Of a stretch of 64,000 nucleotides of DNA, positions 53,435-64,000 are shown in pieces. The notes under the pieces were generated by a model, which saw nothing but the letters and a program-made list of their open reading frames with translations, was not told where the DNA came from and ran no database searches. Position 1 is the stretch's first letter; every line of letters starts with the position of its first letter. Where the stretch lies: assembly GCA_945859605.1 (NCBI GenBank), contig OX243811.1:67893585-67957584 (forward strand), read 5' to 3'. The DNA is from Lumbricus rubellus. Lineage: Eukaryota > Annelida > Clitellata > Crassiclitellata > Lumbricidae. The translations under genes and the position numbers were made by a program.

Positions 53435-55304
53435 CAGTGGCGTAACAACCATATAACGAAGGTGGACAAAATCCACGGGCCCCCGAGCTCCAAAGGGCCC
53501 CCGAGCTTATTAAGTAAAAAAGTTTCATGTACGTTTTCGGAGATTTCCCGTTTTATAGTTAGTTTCAGATTGTAGAGTCTGACCATATCTAGGCCCTATG
53601 AGGCTATGCCTATTCTGGATACGACGGATAGATCTATGATAAATGATACGCGTGTGTCGTGTCTGTCGGGACTGTATGGGTCATCGGATGTGAGAGCATT
53701 TGACCCGTAGTAGACATCAACAGTTGTACGTTAGGGGCGGGTCTTCGGTTAGGGTATACGTTCATCCTTGGAGGTCTAGGTTCATCCTGTAGTGCCTGAC
53801 CAGAGGTGCATACATCACTTAATCGTCCTTATCCCATCAGTCAAATCCAGCGTTAAGGAATTATGCTTGCCGAAATAGTATCTGCTTTCTTTTCCCGCCC
53901 CCTCTAATTTTAGCTCTGTGTGTGTGTGTGTCTATCTGTCTGTCTGTCTCTGTCTGTCTCTGTCTGTCAGACAGACAGCGAGATAGGTCTGTCTGTCTCT
54001 CACCCTCTCTCTCACTCTCTGTGTGTGTGTATGTGTGTGTGTGTGTGTGCATTGCATGTGTGTGCCTGTCTTTGTCTCTGTAAATGTCTCTATACGAGCA
54101 TAGCGCTGAAGTGACTGATACACACTGCACATTGCAGTGTTCATTCCTTCGCGCTCATTATAACAGTCACTGCATTCATTCATTTATTTTATCTGGATCA
54201 TCACTATTGCGGTGCCTAAACGATAATAATCATCATAATTATAAGATGAATGCCATGAAACGCAGTACAGTTCTGGCAGTCAGAAACGAGCAAATTCACG
54301 AGGTAATTTTGTGAAGAAATACAGATCAAAGTGAGTACATTACAGGCACGTACGTGTGGGTATGTACATGTAGGCTACTATGAACTTTTGTATGGGTGTC
54401 ACGACAACTGGTCTACAGGCAACTGGTCTAACGACAACTGGTCTACAGACAACTCGTCTAACGACAACTCGTCTACATGCAACTGGTCTACAGGCAACTG
54501 GTCTAACGACAACTGGTCTACACACAACTGGTCCGGCGCTTGAGAAATGGAAATTGGGTGAAAGTTTTTACAGCTGAAATGGAGGCTGGATTGGTGAAAA
54601 AACGCAAGAGAAATGGAAGCTGGATGAAGGTTTTTTACAGGTGAAATAGAAGCTGGATTGACGAAAATAATGCATCAGAAATAGAAGCTGGATGAAGGTA
54701 TAAATTCTGGATCTAAAATAGAAATTGGATTGGTTAAAAAAATGCTTAAGAAATGGAAACTGGATGGAGGCATTTTTATATCTGAAATCGAAAATAGCGA
54801 ACGAGAAATAGCTGCATGGGATATTTTTAGATATGGAACAGAAGCTGGATGCATGTTGAAATACATGAATGAAAATCATCAGTCCAGCTTCCATTTAAGC
54901 TAGAAAACCATTTAACGTTTTTTCATAAATCCTGCTTCTATATCATCAATACTAGTTGTCTGTAGACCAGTTGTCGTTAGACAAGTTGTCTGCAGACCAG
55001 TTGTCGTGGAACCGTTTTCTTGTTATGCATTGAACCATTAATATAGTTTCAACAATGGATTAATTATTGATGACAGCGTTTAATATACTGATATTCATAA
55101 AGCGAAACTTTACGAAAACTCACCAATAGGCCTGGCCTATGCCTAAAGTTAAATTATTGCGCTACCAAAATATAGCTAGGGCGCTCTTGTTTTTAAAATA
55201 GCCGTCTCAATGTTTTACTGTTTAGTCCCGTTAATGGTCCATAATGGATAGGGGCCCCAAGCTAAGAATGTCCACGGGCCCCCGGCTGAGTTGTTACGCC
55301 ACTG
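53435..55304. mobile_element. Non-autonomous hAT family B, copy 1 (1870 bp)
   Basis: Inverted ends CAGTGGCGTAACAAC with perfect 8-bp duplication ATTAGGCG at 53427-53434 and 55305-55312. Subterminal GGGCCCCCGAGCTCC and GGGCCCCCGGCTGAG are followed inside by CTGTCTGT/CAGACAGACA repeats. Further in are a GACAACTGGTCTAC minisatellite (54405-54535), present in complement at 54955-55010, and AATGGAAGCTGGAT repeats (54545-54900). No transposase. Confidence 0.92.
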
Positions 55305-55312
55305 ATTAGGCG

Positions 55313-56440
55313 TAGTTCCACATTGTTTTCTAGCCAGAGCATAATACAAAGCAAATGTAGGCCTACTCGTAGCCTACAAAAAGCAAACAGTGCTGCAGCG
55401 ATTTTATGCTCCTGATAAATACTTAAAAGGGAAATTTCTGGCAGCCTTGCGGCAGAACAACGACCAGGGCAAAGGGTTTTACCAGCTGCAGAGTTGTCCC
55501 GACCAATAACTTCGGTAGCGCAATGTAAGCGATAGGAGAGGATAGGCTACCCAGAATAACAGAGCGTTCCCTATCAGTCCTCCTCAATGTGTCTTAATTA
55601 AGATTGTATCGAAACGATGATAGGCTACTTAGACTCTAGAGTAGAAACTACTCTACTTCAGATGGCTATCGTAAATGGCGCCACAAAACAAAAGTCTTGA
55701 AAGTCGTCGCGAGGTCGATGAGTAAAAATCTTCAGCAAGCACACAAAAGCAAGTGTGCAGACTGCATTGGCACTTTATCGTTTGTTCTCCTTTCTATCTA
55801 ACCGTACGCCTATGTCTTTATGTGTGTCTCTGCCTGTCTCTTCCTGTCTCTGCCTATCCTTGTCCGTATGTCTCCGTATGTTTCTAATCGCAAGAGCTAC
55901 AATATACCTGCGCCATCTTGCAAGCAACATCTGGACGCGTTTTTCTGTCGTCTTTCTCTCATTAGAAAAATTCTTATCAACGTTCGACGCCATCTTCGCC
56001 AGTTTCACGCTAGTAGGCCCTACGCTACCTCTTCTGCTGTTGCCACCCCCTCTGCTTACCGCCTCCCCGCACTCCACATTCACAACAGAAGACCGCCACA
56101 AGATTCATCGACACAAAAATAAGCCGCCAGAGTGTGGCCTGAGATTGCTACCCGCGTTTGAAACTGACCGGTGCATTAATATTAATTAGACGATTGACCG
56201 CCATTTTACTTCTAGACGCCATTTTGATGTGAGTAATATTCAGACATTTCTCTTGCCGACGTTAATTGAATTTATTTAGCTCAATTCAAGCTTCTATAGC
56301 GCACATGTGAAACTTGTAATTTGTAGAGATCTCAGCTATAATTGTCAACTACAGAATCTGCGATCTTATTCTACGAAGTTTAACTGTTCTTCAGCTGTTC
56401 TGTGATTGAACTGACTGCGCGTAGAACAGTTTTGATCCAG
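55313..56440. other. Intergenic, no gene recognised
   Basis: Mostly unique sequence. GACCGCCATTTTA and GACGCCATTTTG occur near 56197-56227. Open frames near 55755-56189 have no recognised domain and no splice support. Confidence 0.5.
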
Positions 56441-56441
56441 T

Positions 56442-57661
56442 GTAAAGGTTTCAAATTACCCCCTCCTAAACATTACCCCCCTGAAAACTGTAATTTGCAT
56501 CAATCATCGCATTTATTGCACTAAAAATATCAGACAAATGATCTCGCTTCTTGTTTTGGTCTGAAGATTTTCATCCGTCATCCCACTTCGTGGTTTGTTA
56601 TCAATATTTTCATCTGTAACTAAAATAGTAAATCGCCGCTGAAGTTACATGGAGAAATGGCTTCGAGGCTATTATTTTTTCCGATTAAAATATTGATAAC
56701 AAACCACGAAGTGGGATGACGGATGAAAATTTTCAGACCAAAACAAGAAGCGGGATGATTTTACTGATTTTTTAGTGCAATAAATGCGATGATTGATGCA
56801 AATCTAGTTTCCGGGGGGCTACTGGCGGGAAAAAAAGAGGATTTAAAAGCTATCATCAAAAAATTAAAAGCAGAAAGTGAGAAAGCAGGATTGTTTTTCA
56901 ACTTAAAGAAGACCAAGATCATGACCAAAGAGAAATGGACAAGCTTTGAAGTGGACGGGGAGGAAATGGAGGTGGTGACAAGTTTCTGCCTCTTGGGAGC
57001 CATGATAGAAAGCGATGGTGGATGTGACAGAGAGATACGACGAAGGATAACATTGGGAAAGACGGCAGCAAAGGGGCTGGAGAAAATATGGAAGGATAAA
57101 CACGTGAGCCTGATGACGAAGACAAGAATTGTAAAGGCAATGATATTCCCAGTGCCAGTGGTGCTGTATGGATGTGAAACGTGGACAAAAACAAAAGGCC
57201 TTAGAAAGGAAAATTGATGCTTGTAAAATGTGGATATGGAGGAAGGTATTAAGAACTTCATGGATTGAAAGAAGAACAAACGAATCCATATTACAAGAGA
57301 TCGGACAGTCAAGAGGGAATATGTCATTAGGACAGAGAGCGGCAAGGCAGAAAATGGCGTTCTTTGGACATGTGATACGAGCAAACGGCTTGGAAAAGGA
57401 GATGATGCTGGCCTACGGAGAGGAAAAAGGAGGAGAGGACGCCCAAGAAGGAGGTGGATGGAGGAAATACACGAGAGAACAAAGATGAACTTGGAAGAAC
57501 TGAGAGACGCGACGGAAGATCGTAATACGTGGAGAAGGTTTATCAAAGCGGTCGCTATAGGGTTCAAAGAACCGACGGCACAAGGTGACAAGGTGAATCT
57601 GAAACCGGTTTCAGGTTACCGGTGGGTAATATTTAGAAGAGGTAATTTGAAACCTTTACAC
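56442..57661. mobile_element. Fold-back MITE, copy 2, containing a LINE fragment
   Basis: The ends are a perfect 20-bp inverted repeat TGTAAAGGTTTCAAATTACC. Behind the left end lies a large hairpin (56492-56803) with arms of roughly 130-150 bp that share ATTTGCATCAATCATCGCAT and CATCCCACTTCGTGGTTTGT. Between the hairpin and the right end sits a LINE fragment. The family matches copy 1 at 14583-14962. Confidence 0.83.
56808..57575 (+). pseudogene. RTE/I-like LINE ORF2 3' fragment inside the fold-back element
   Basis: It encodes the end of a reverse transcriptase: KKLKAESEKAGLFFNLKKTK then TSFCLLGAMIESDGG and VLYGCETWT. After a frameshift near 57205 come ACKMWIWRKVLRTSWIERRT and FFGHVIRANG. 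After a second shift near 57425 comes KRRRGRPRRRWMEEI. The catalytic YADD part is missing. It is dead and 5' truncated. Confidence 0.85.
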
Positions 57662-57808
57662 CGGGCCACCAGTTAGATCTACAGGTCTATTGTGAAGAAT
57701 GAGCGACCGCTGGAGAATTTCAAACAACATTCTCTTAAAAGTATCACATGCCTATGATGCAGCCTATTGATGATTTGTTAAGCATTTTACTATTCCATTT
57801 TTACCTCG

Positions 57809-58207
<399 letters not shown>

Positions 58208-58749
58208 GGACGATGATTGTTACTAGCCTACTACTACTGCCATCATCATCGTCACCATCATCATCGTTTTTCTCATAGACCTAATTAAAATGTATGATCT
58301 ATAGTAATTAAATGAGGGGAACCGAAATTTCCTGAATCAAGTGGCATACGACACCTACGACACCTTGCGTTGATGGCCAGAGAAGCGACGTACATGTATA
58401 ATAGAAGAGAGGACGAGAAGAAGAATGAGGAGAAGAAGGATGTCATTTGCAGCTGATAGACGTCGTTCATTCGATGTTGCAACCGATGTGTGCTGCGAAT
58501 GAGTTCGTATGAAATAATGTGAATGCAAAGTAAGCGAAAAGTATTTTGCTCGATCTGATTTGAATTATTGATGTCATATTATAATTATTATTGCTGTTTA
58601 GATGATCAGATGATTAAGATGATTAAGATGATGAGATGATTTACATCTCTTCACGAATAACGTTTCGTTGGATGAAATGAAACTCGATTTGGAGGAGAGG
58701 TCAAGTCAAGAGGTCAAGATTTGTTTAGATGAGCAGACTTTCGCTAACA

Positions 58750-58793
58750 ACCTCGTCGTCGTCGTCTTCGTCGTCGTCGTCGTCGTCGTCATC

Positions 58794-58825
<32 letters not shown>

Positions 58826-58972
58826 CATCATCGAAATAATAATGTCCAAAGACTGGATTGTGGCAATGATTACGTTGGTAGCGGTCATGGTGATGATGAT
58901 GACGATGATGATGATGATAATGATGATGATGACGACGACGACGACGACGATGATGATGATGATGATGACGAC

Positions 58973-59043
<71 letters not shown>

Positions 59044-59045
59044 CG
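58750..59045. repeat. GTC/ATC and GAT trinucleotide arrays
   Basis: GTC/ATC run at 58755-58833 and GAT/GAC run at 58888-59044. Flanking frames are microsatellite artefacts. Confidence 0.93.
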
Positions 59046-59227
59046 TTGTTGTTGTTAACTGCCGATCGTGCTCTGCTATGAACCAAGTAATTAACTTTAT
59101 AGTTCAAAATCATAAATTATTTTTTACAGTTTGTGTTCACAGACGTATCTTCCCTTGCTCCGTCCATCCATCCATCTAGCTGTGCGTGCGTAGGTCGTCG
59201 TTTGCCTCAGGGCATCATGGGAAGCAT

Positions 59228-59258
<31 letters not shown>

Positions 59259-59501
59259 AGCAGTAGCTGAAGTGTGGTTCTTCATTTACATGTAAGTCGT
59301 TGTTGATCGTTGTGTAGGTGTCGCCAGCGTCGCTCTTCATCGACTTTCGGTATCAATCTGGTTTCCGTTGAAATCACTGGCGCTAAATAAACACTTTCAT
59401 TGGATTGGACATCATATTAATTGAGCGATGGAAGAGGAGGAGTAGGAGGAGTGGAAGGGGTGATGACAATGGTGATGATGACAATGGTGATAGGGGTGGA
59501 G

Positions 59502-59705
59502 ATGGGGAGGAGGAGAAGGAGCGGCGGTTGTCGTGTGGCTGGGCTGCTGCTGCTGACGTTGACTGTGATGATGATGATGATGATGATTGAGGTGAAAGGT
59601 CATGGTCGTCTCGTGGAGCCACCTTCAAGGGCATCGATGTGGAGATATGGATATGGAACGCCAGTAGATTACCATGACAACCAACTGTTCTGCGGCGGAT
59701 TTACG
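59502..59705 (+). CDS. LPMO exon 1: signal peptide and N-terminal His segment
   Basis: Residues 1-68, ending CGGFT in phase 0 at ACG|GTAGGA. His34 is at 59601-59603. An (ATG)6 microsatellite forms the end of the hydrophobic core. The donor is followed at once by a long ATC/GTC run in the intron. Confidence 0.88.
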
Positions 59706-59724
59706 GTAGGACAGAAGAACGTCA

Positions 59725-59759
<35 letters not shown>

Positions 59760-59767
59760 AACATCAA

Positions 59768-59801
<34 letters not shown>

Positions 59802-59833
59802 GTCATCGTCATCAACATCAACATCAACATCAA

Positions 59834-59879
<46 letters not shown>

Positions 59880-62735
59880 GTAATCGTCGTCGTCGTCGTC
59901 ATCGTCATCGTAATCGTCATCGTCATCGTCATCATCACCACCACCATCACCATCACCGCCACCATCATCATCATCCTCACCACCACCACCATCATTATCC
60001 ATTATCATCATCACTATGATCATTTACCATCATCAGTTTGTCGTACGAATGAATTGAATGTGTTTAATGTAAACTGAAATTTATATAGCGCCGATCAGAG
60101 TGAAGCTGGCGAGAGACGACATTGCATGCTTTATTTTCATCGATGTTAATTAAATATCTGTGGACAACCTGAAACGTTTCTGACCTGACGCAGCTTAATT
60201 TCTTCAATGAGCTACATGCAGATACATGCAGATACATGCAGATACATGCAGTGGCGTAACAACCATGTAACGAAGGTGGACAAAATCCACGGGCCCCCGA
60301 GCTCCAAAGGGCCCCCAAGCTTAATAAGTAAAAAATTCATGTACTTTTTCGGAGTTTTTCCGTTTTATAATTAGTTTCAGATTGTAGAGTCTGACTATAT
60401 GTAGGCCCTAGCCCCTAGGCCTATTCTGGATACGATGGATATGATAAATGATAATTATGCATGTGTCATGTCTGTCGGTACTGTATGGGTCATCGGATTT
60501 GAGAGCATTTGACCCGTAGTAGATGTCAACACTTAGTTGTACGTTATAGGGGCGGGGTCTACGGTTAGGGTATACGTTCATCCACGGAGGTCTAGGTTCA
60601 TCCTATAGACTATAGTGCCCGAGCAGGCGAAGCAACCCGACCAGAGGTGCGTACATCACTTAATCGTCCTTATCCGACCAGTCAAATCCAGCGTTAAGGA
60701 ATGATGCCTGAATTAGTATTTGTTTTCTTTTCCACTCTCTCTAATTATATATCTGTGTGTGTGTGTGTGTGTGTGTGTTTCTCTCTGTCTGTCAGACAGA
60801 CAGACAGACAGAGACAGATAAGTCTGCGTAGCTGTCTCCTTCTCTGTCTTCTGTCTGTCTCTGTCTCTTTCTCTGTGTGTGCGCATTGTGTGTGCCTGTC
60901 GTTGTCTCTGTCTCTGTCAATGTCTCTACGAGCCAAGCGTTGAAGTGACTGATACACGCTGCATATTGCAGTGTTCATTCCTTCGCGCTCATAATAATAT
61001 CTTAGGTCAACTATTTCACTGGACAGGCTTGATGGTCTTTCTCTCCTTGCAGTCAAAAACGAAGGTGCCAAACAATTGAATATCGATGACTTGGCAGACA
61101 CTTTTGCGAACAGAAAGGCTAGAATGGCAAAGTTCACGAAGTAATCCTACGAAGAACTACAGACCACAGTGCGTCTATATTACAGGCACGTATATAAGTG
61201 TGTGTGTAGCCTATGGACCTTTGTATGGGTGTCACGACAACTGGTCGGCAGACAGACAACTGGTCTTCAGACAACTGGTATAAGTACCGTCTAACGACAA
61301 CTGGTATACAGACATCTGGACCAGCGCTTGAGAAATGGAAGCTGGATGAAAGTTTGTACGGCTGAAATGGAGGCTGGATTGATAAAAACGCAAAAGAAAT
61401 GGAAGCTGGATTAAGGTTCTTTTACAGGTGATGGATGCATGTTGAAAATGAATGAAATCATTAATCCAGCTTTCATTCTAGCTTAAAAAAACCATTTAAC
61501 GTTTCTTCATAAATAAAAGTTTCTATTTCACCTAGACGAGTTTTTTGTAGACCAGTTGTCGTGGAACCGTTTTCTTGTTTTGCATTGAACCATTAATGTG
61601 CCTTAATGGATTATTGATGACAGCGTTTAATAGGCCCTTATACTGACATTCATGAAGCGAAACTTTACGAAAACTCACCAGTATATAGGTCTACTACTGC
61701 GCTACCAAAATTACTTCAGATAATATAATAGGCACTCGTGTATTAAAATAGCCATCTCATTGCTTTCACTGTTTAGTCCCATTAAAATGGATAGGGCCCC
61801 AAGCTGAGAATGTCCACGGGCCCCCGGCTCAGTTGTTACGCCACTGGATACATGCAGATACATGCAGATACATGCATATACATGCAGATACATGCAGATA
61901 CATGCATATACAAGCAGGTGCTGCTTTACGCTGAACTGCTTCAAAGTACATCACTTTGAAAGTTTGAATTTACGATCAGGATGTTTCGTAAGAATAAGCA
62001 GAGAATTTATATAGCGCCTATCTGCATAATTATCTGATGATTTTTTGCTACTGACTTTATATAGCGCCTGTCTATCTTGCGATCTATTGTTGTTGACTTT
62101 ATATAGCGCCTGTCAATCTCGTGATATTTGTTGTTGCTGACTTTATATAGCGCCTGTCTATCTCATGATATCTGTTGTCGGTGACTGATGCACTGCAGGT
62201 TCAGTGGTTGTTGAACGGAGGTCGGTGTGGCATCTGCGGTGATGCATGGACCACAGACAGCAATGCCAACGGTGGATCGATGCCCGTCCCACGTGACCAT
62301 GAGGTGGGGGGCAGGTTCTTCACTGGTCTCATCGTCCGGCGATACTTGGCTGGTCAGCTGATTCTGGTCGTCGTTCAGCTGACCGCTGCCCACCGAGGAT
62401 ACTTCGAGTTCCGCCTCTGTCCAGCGGACACGAGGAGCGACGAACAGGAAGTGACGCAGGACTGTCTCGACAGACATCTGCTGACCATCGTAGACGACCA
62501 CGAAGATCAAGGTCAAGGTCAGGGTGAAGGTCAGGGTGAAGGTCAGGGTGAAGGTGAGCGAAGAACGAGGTACAACGTGGAAGCGGATGTTCCATCATCT
62601 CTTCATCAACTGACGATTAGTCTGCCTCAGCATCTCACCTGCGACAGATGTCTGCTTCAGTGGAAATACCACTCAGGTCGGCTGAATATAATATAGCCTA
62701 CATGTACATTTTATAGTCTACACACATACAGACAT

Positions 62736-62766
<31 letters not shown>

Positions 62767-64000
62767 TACATACATACATACATACATACATACATACATA
62801 CATACATACATACATACATACATACATACATACATACATACATACATACATACATACATACATACATACATACATACATACATACATACATACATACATA
62901 CATACATACATACATACATACATACATACATACATACATACATACATACATACATACATACATACATACATACATACATACATACATACATACATACATA
63001 CATACATACATACATACATACATACGGACATACGGACAGACGGACAAAAGACGGATACTTCCGATAGGACAAAGTTATCGCTCCCCAGTGAAAGAATACA
63101 CGAACCCAAAATGCATCTAGATCTATAATTGTAAAATAATACATGACTTGACTTGAATACATGCATAATTTTTATGAATGGCTAGTAATAATTATAATAA
63201 TAATTATAATTATAATTATAATTATTAGTCGATCCCATCTGATTATTCATCTAAAATTTCTAAAGGGCTTGTGAACCAGGAAACTTTTCTCCAGACTTTC
63301 TTTAGGTTGATTTGCAAATAATACTTTGTTGTTGGTTGCGGATCATTGCCTACTTTTCAGTCAATTAATCAATTTTATCACGTCTACGACCTCCTCCTCC
63401 TCCGAACGTCACTTCTCGACAAATCTTTGACCAGACACAGCGCTCGCGAATAAGCTGGTGCCCTGCTCGTGGATTTCGAGTGGTGTTCTAGAAAGTCTTG
63501 TAGATGATGATTACGATTACGACATGCATTTCAGATTAACTTGAATGAGTTCTAAACCACCACATCAAACCCTTTATCTTTATGCGGGTTCAGTTCTTTA
63601 TGTTCTGAATGATGAAGCGATCACATTATCAATGTCTAGTCATTAGCAGTGATACTTTCTCGTTTTATTTTAGACACTTGATTATCGATATGTACATTGT
63701 ATACGAAAGCACTTTTAAGTTTTAACATGATTATAATTATGTGACGCCTCTGACGATCACTGAAAGCGATTGTCCACATTAAATGGCATGAACTATTTTT
63801 TTCTGATCTAAGAATCGTTTAATCACGTGATGTGTCCTTCATGATCAGATCACAATCATCTGTCGATCGATGCCGCTCCTCAGCTGAACTTTATCTATCC
63901 CAGAATGCTGTTCTTCTTCTGTGTTCTGCGTTGCCTAGGTAACAGCTGGGGAACGGATGCAGAGACGGGAAGGGCGTGTCTTGGATGCGGACCACAAGAA
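59502..64000 (+). CDS. AA15 lytic polysaccharide monooxygenase, first three exons, cut by window end
   Basis: A secreted copper enzyme that oxidatively cleaves chitin or cellulose. Exons: 59502-59705, 62199-62676, 63939 to beyond 64000. Introns are GT-AG and phases join exactly (0, then 1). The signal peptide (residues 1-33, with LLLLTLTV and six Met) ends in G before His34, which would be the N-terminal His of the copper brace (HGRLVEPPSRASMWRYG). The second brace His is H133 in TAAHRGYFEFRLC. Other AA15 marks are FCGGF, GGRCGICGDAW, CDRCLLQWKYHSGNSWG and CLGCGPQE. An in-frame GQGEGQGEGQGEGE run lies before RRTRYNV. The axial ligand and C-terminus lie outside the window. The ATG chosen (59502) gives the shortest normal signal peptide; an upstream in-frame ATG exists at 59421. 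Confidence 0.9.
59724..60005. repeat. ATC/GTC/AAC triplet array in LPMO intron 1
   Basis: Long compound ATC-based run beginning about 20 bases after the donor. The open frames on both strands are artefacts. Confidence 0.95.
60207..60248. repeat. 10-bp repeat (ATACATGCAG), left part, target of a hAT insertion
   Basis: About four copies of GATACATGCA. The array continues on the far side of the family B copy 2 element at 61847-61915, so the transposon landed inside it. Confidence 0.9.
60249..61846. mobile_element. Non-autonomous hAT family B, copy 2 (1598 bp), in LPMO intron 1
   Basis: Inverted ends CAGTGGCGTAACAAC with the 8-bp duplication GATACATG at 60241-60248 and 61847-61854. It is collinear with copy 1 over GGTGGACAAAATCCACGGGC, GTTCATTCCTTCGCGCTCAT, the CAACTGGTC repeats and the CCGTTTTCTTGTT region. 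Differences are mostly repeat-number changes. The GATACATG duplication is also the host repeat unit. Confidence 0.92.
61847..61915. repeat. 10-bp repeat (GATACATGCA), right part
   Basis: Six to seven units including two ATATACATGC variants, continuing the array split by the hAT element. Confidence 0.9.
62007..62175. repeat. ~50-bp minisatellite (TTTATATAGCGCCTGTCTAT)
   Basis: Four units spaced about 45-55 bp, each with TTTATATAGCGCCTRTCTATC. They end 24 bases before the LPMO exon 2 acceptor. The TATAGCGCC core resembles the complement of the SINE tail. Confidence 0.85.
62199..62676 (+). CDS. LPMO exon 2: catalytic core
   Basis: Residues 69-227 plus one base. It opens VQWLLNGGRCGICGDAW, holds the second copper His (62391-62393, TAAHRGYFEF), the DCLDRHLL segment, the acidic Gly/Gln-rich insertion (about 62504-62563) and CDRCLLQWKYHS. 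Acceptor ACTGCAG, donor TCAG|GTCGGC. Confidence 0.92.
62762..63024. repeat. (TACA)n microsatellite, about 260 bp
   Basis: Essentially perfect TACA run preceded by GACA units (62741-62763), in LPMO intron 2. The CMYV and YVCM frames are artefacts. Confidence 0.98.
63025..63938. other. LPMO intron 2, remaining part
   Basis: Unique-looking sequence with an AATTAT run (63190-63225). Ends in the acceptor TGTTCTGCGTTGCCTAG at 63938. Confidence 0.6.
63939..64000 (+). CDS. LPMO exon 3, partial
   Basis: The phase 1 join gives GNSWG, then TDAETGRACLGCGPQE up to the window edge. This is the conserved NSWG...GCGPQE block of AA15 enzymes. Confidence 0.88.

Overview
The window is eukaryotic nuclear DNA from an invertebrate animal. 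It has GT-AG introns, metazoan protein families, DNA transposons with 8-bp, TA or 3-bp target duplications, LINEs, tRNA-derived SINEs and very dense microsatellites. A two-DNA-binding-domain nuclear receptor together with an AA15 polysaccharide monooxygenase suggests a marine invertebrate (lophotrochozoan or deuterostome). I cannot name the species. One assembly gap of 200 N lies at 8348-8547.

Two host genes are well supported, both on the + strand. (1) 23942-47097: nine coding exons of a nuclear receptor carrying two complete C4 zinc-finger DNA-binding domains in tandem (2DBD-NR, NR7-like), a long low-complexity hinge and a ligand-binding domain. The predicted protein is 943 residues and all eight introns have GT-AG ends and matching phases. 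The two DBDs are encoded by exon pairs with identical splice positions and phases; the two second-finger exons are both 142 bp. (2) 59502 to the right edge: the first three exons of a secreted AA15 lytic polysaccharide monooxygenase, truncated by the window end. The two genes look independent.

The rest is repeat landscape. 1-23.9 kb: microsatellites, a Harbinger-type MITE, a CR1/Jockey-like LINE pseudogene cut by a hAT MITE, several nested hAT-type elements, SINEs, a possible TATA/GC-box/CCAAT promoter near 7.1 kb and a 350-bp tandem duplication. 24.3-38.2 kb: the huge first NR intron with an antisense LINE, minisatellites and two adjacent mariner-type MITEs. 38.2-47.1 kb: small NR introns, most loaded with tandem repeats next to a splice site. 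47.3-59.4 kb: long minisatellites, a second copy of one hAT family, the first copy of another, and a fold-back element holding a LINE fragment. 59.7-62.2 kb: LPMO intron 1 with the second copy of that other hAT family.

At least five hAT-type TIR families were delimited by eye from terminal inverted repeats plus 8-bp target duplications. Most long open frames in the window are artefacts of microsatellites whose unit keeps a frame open.
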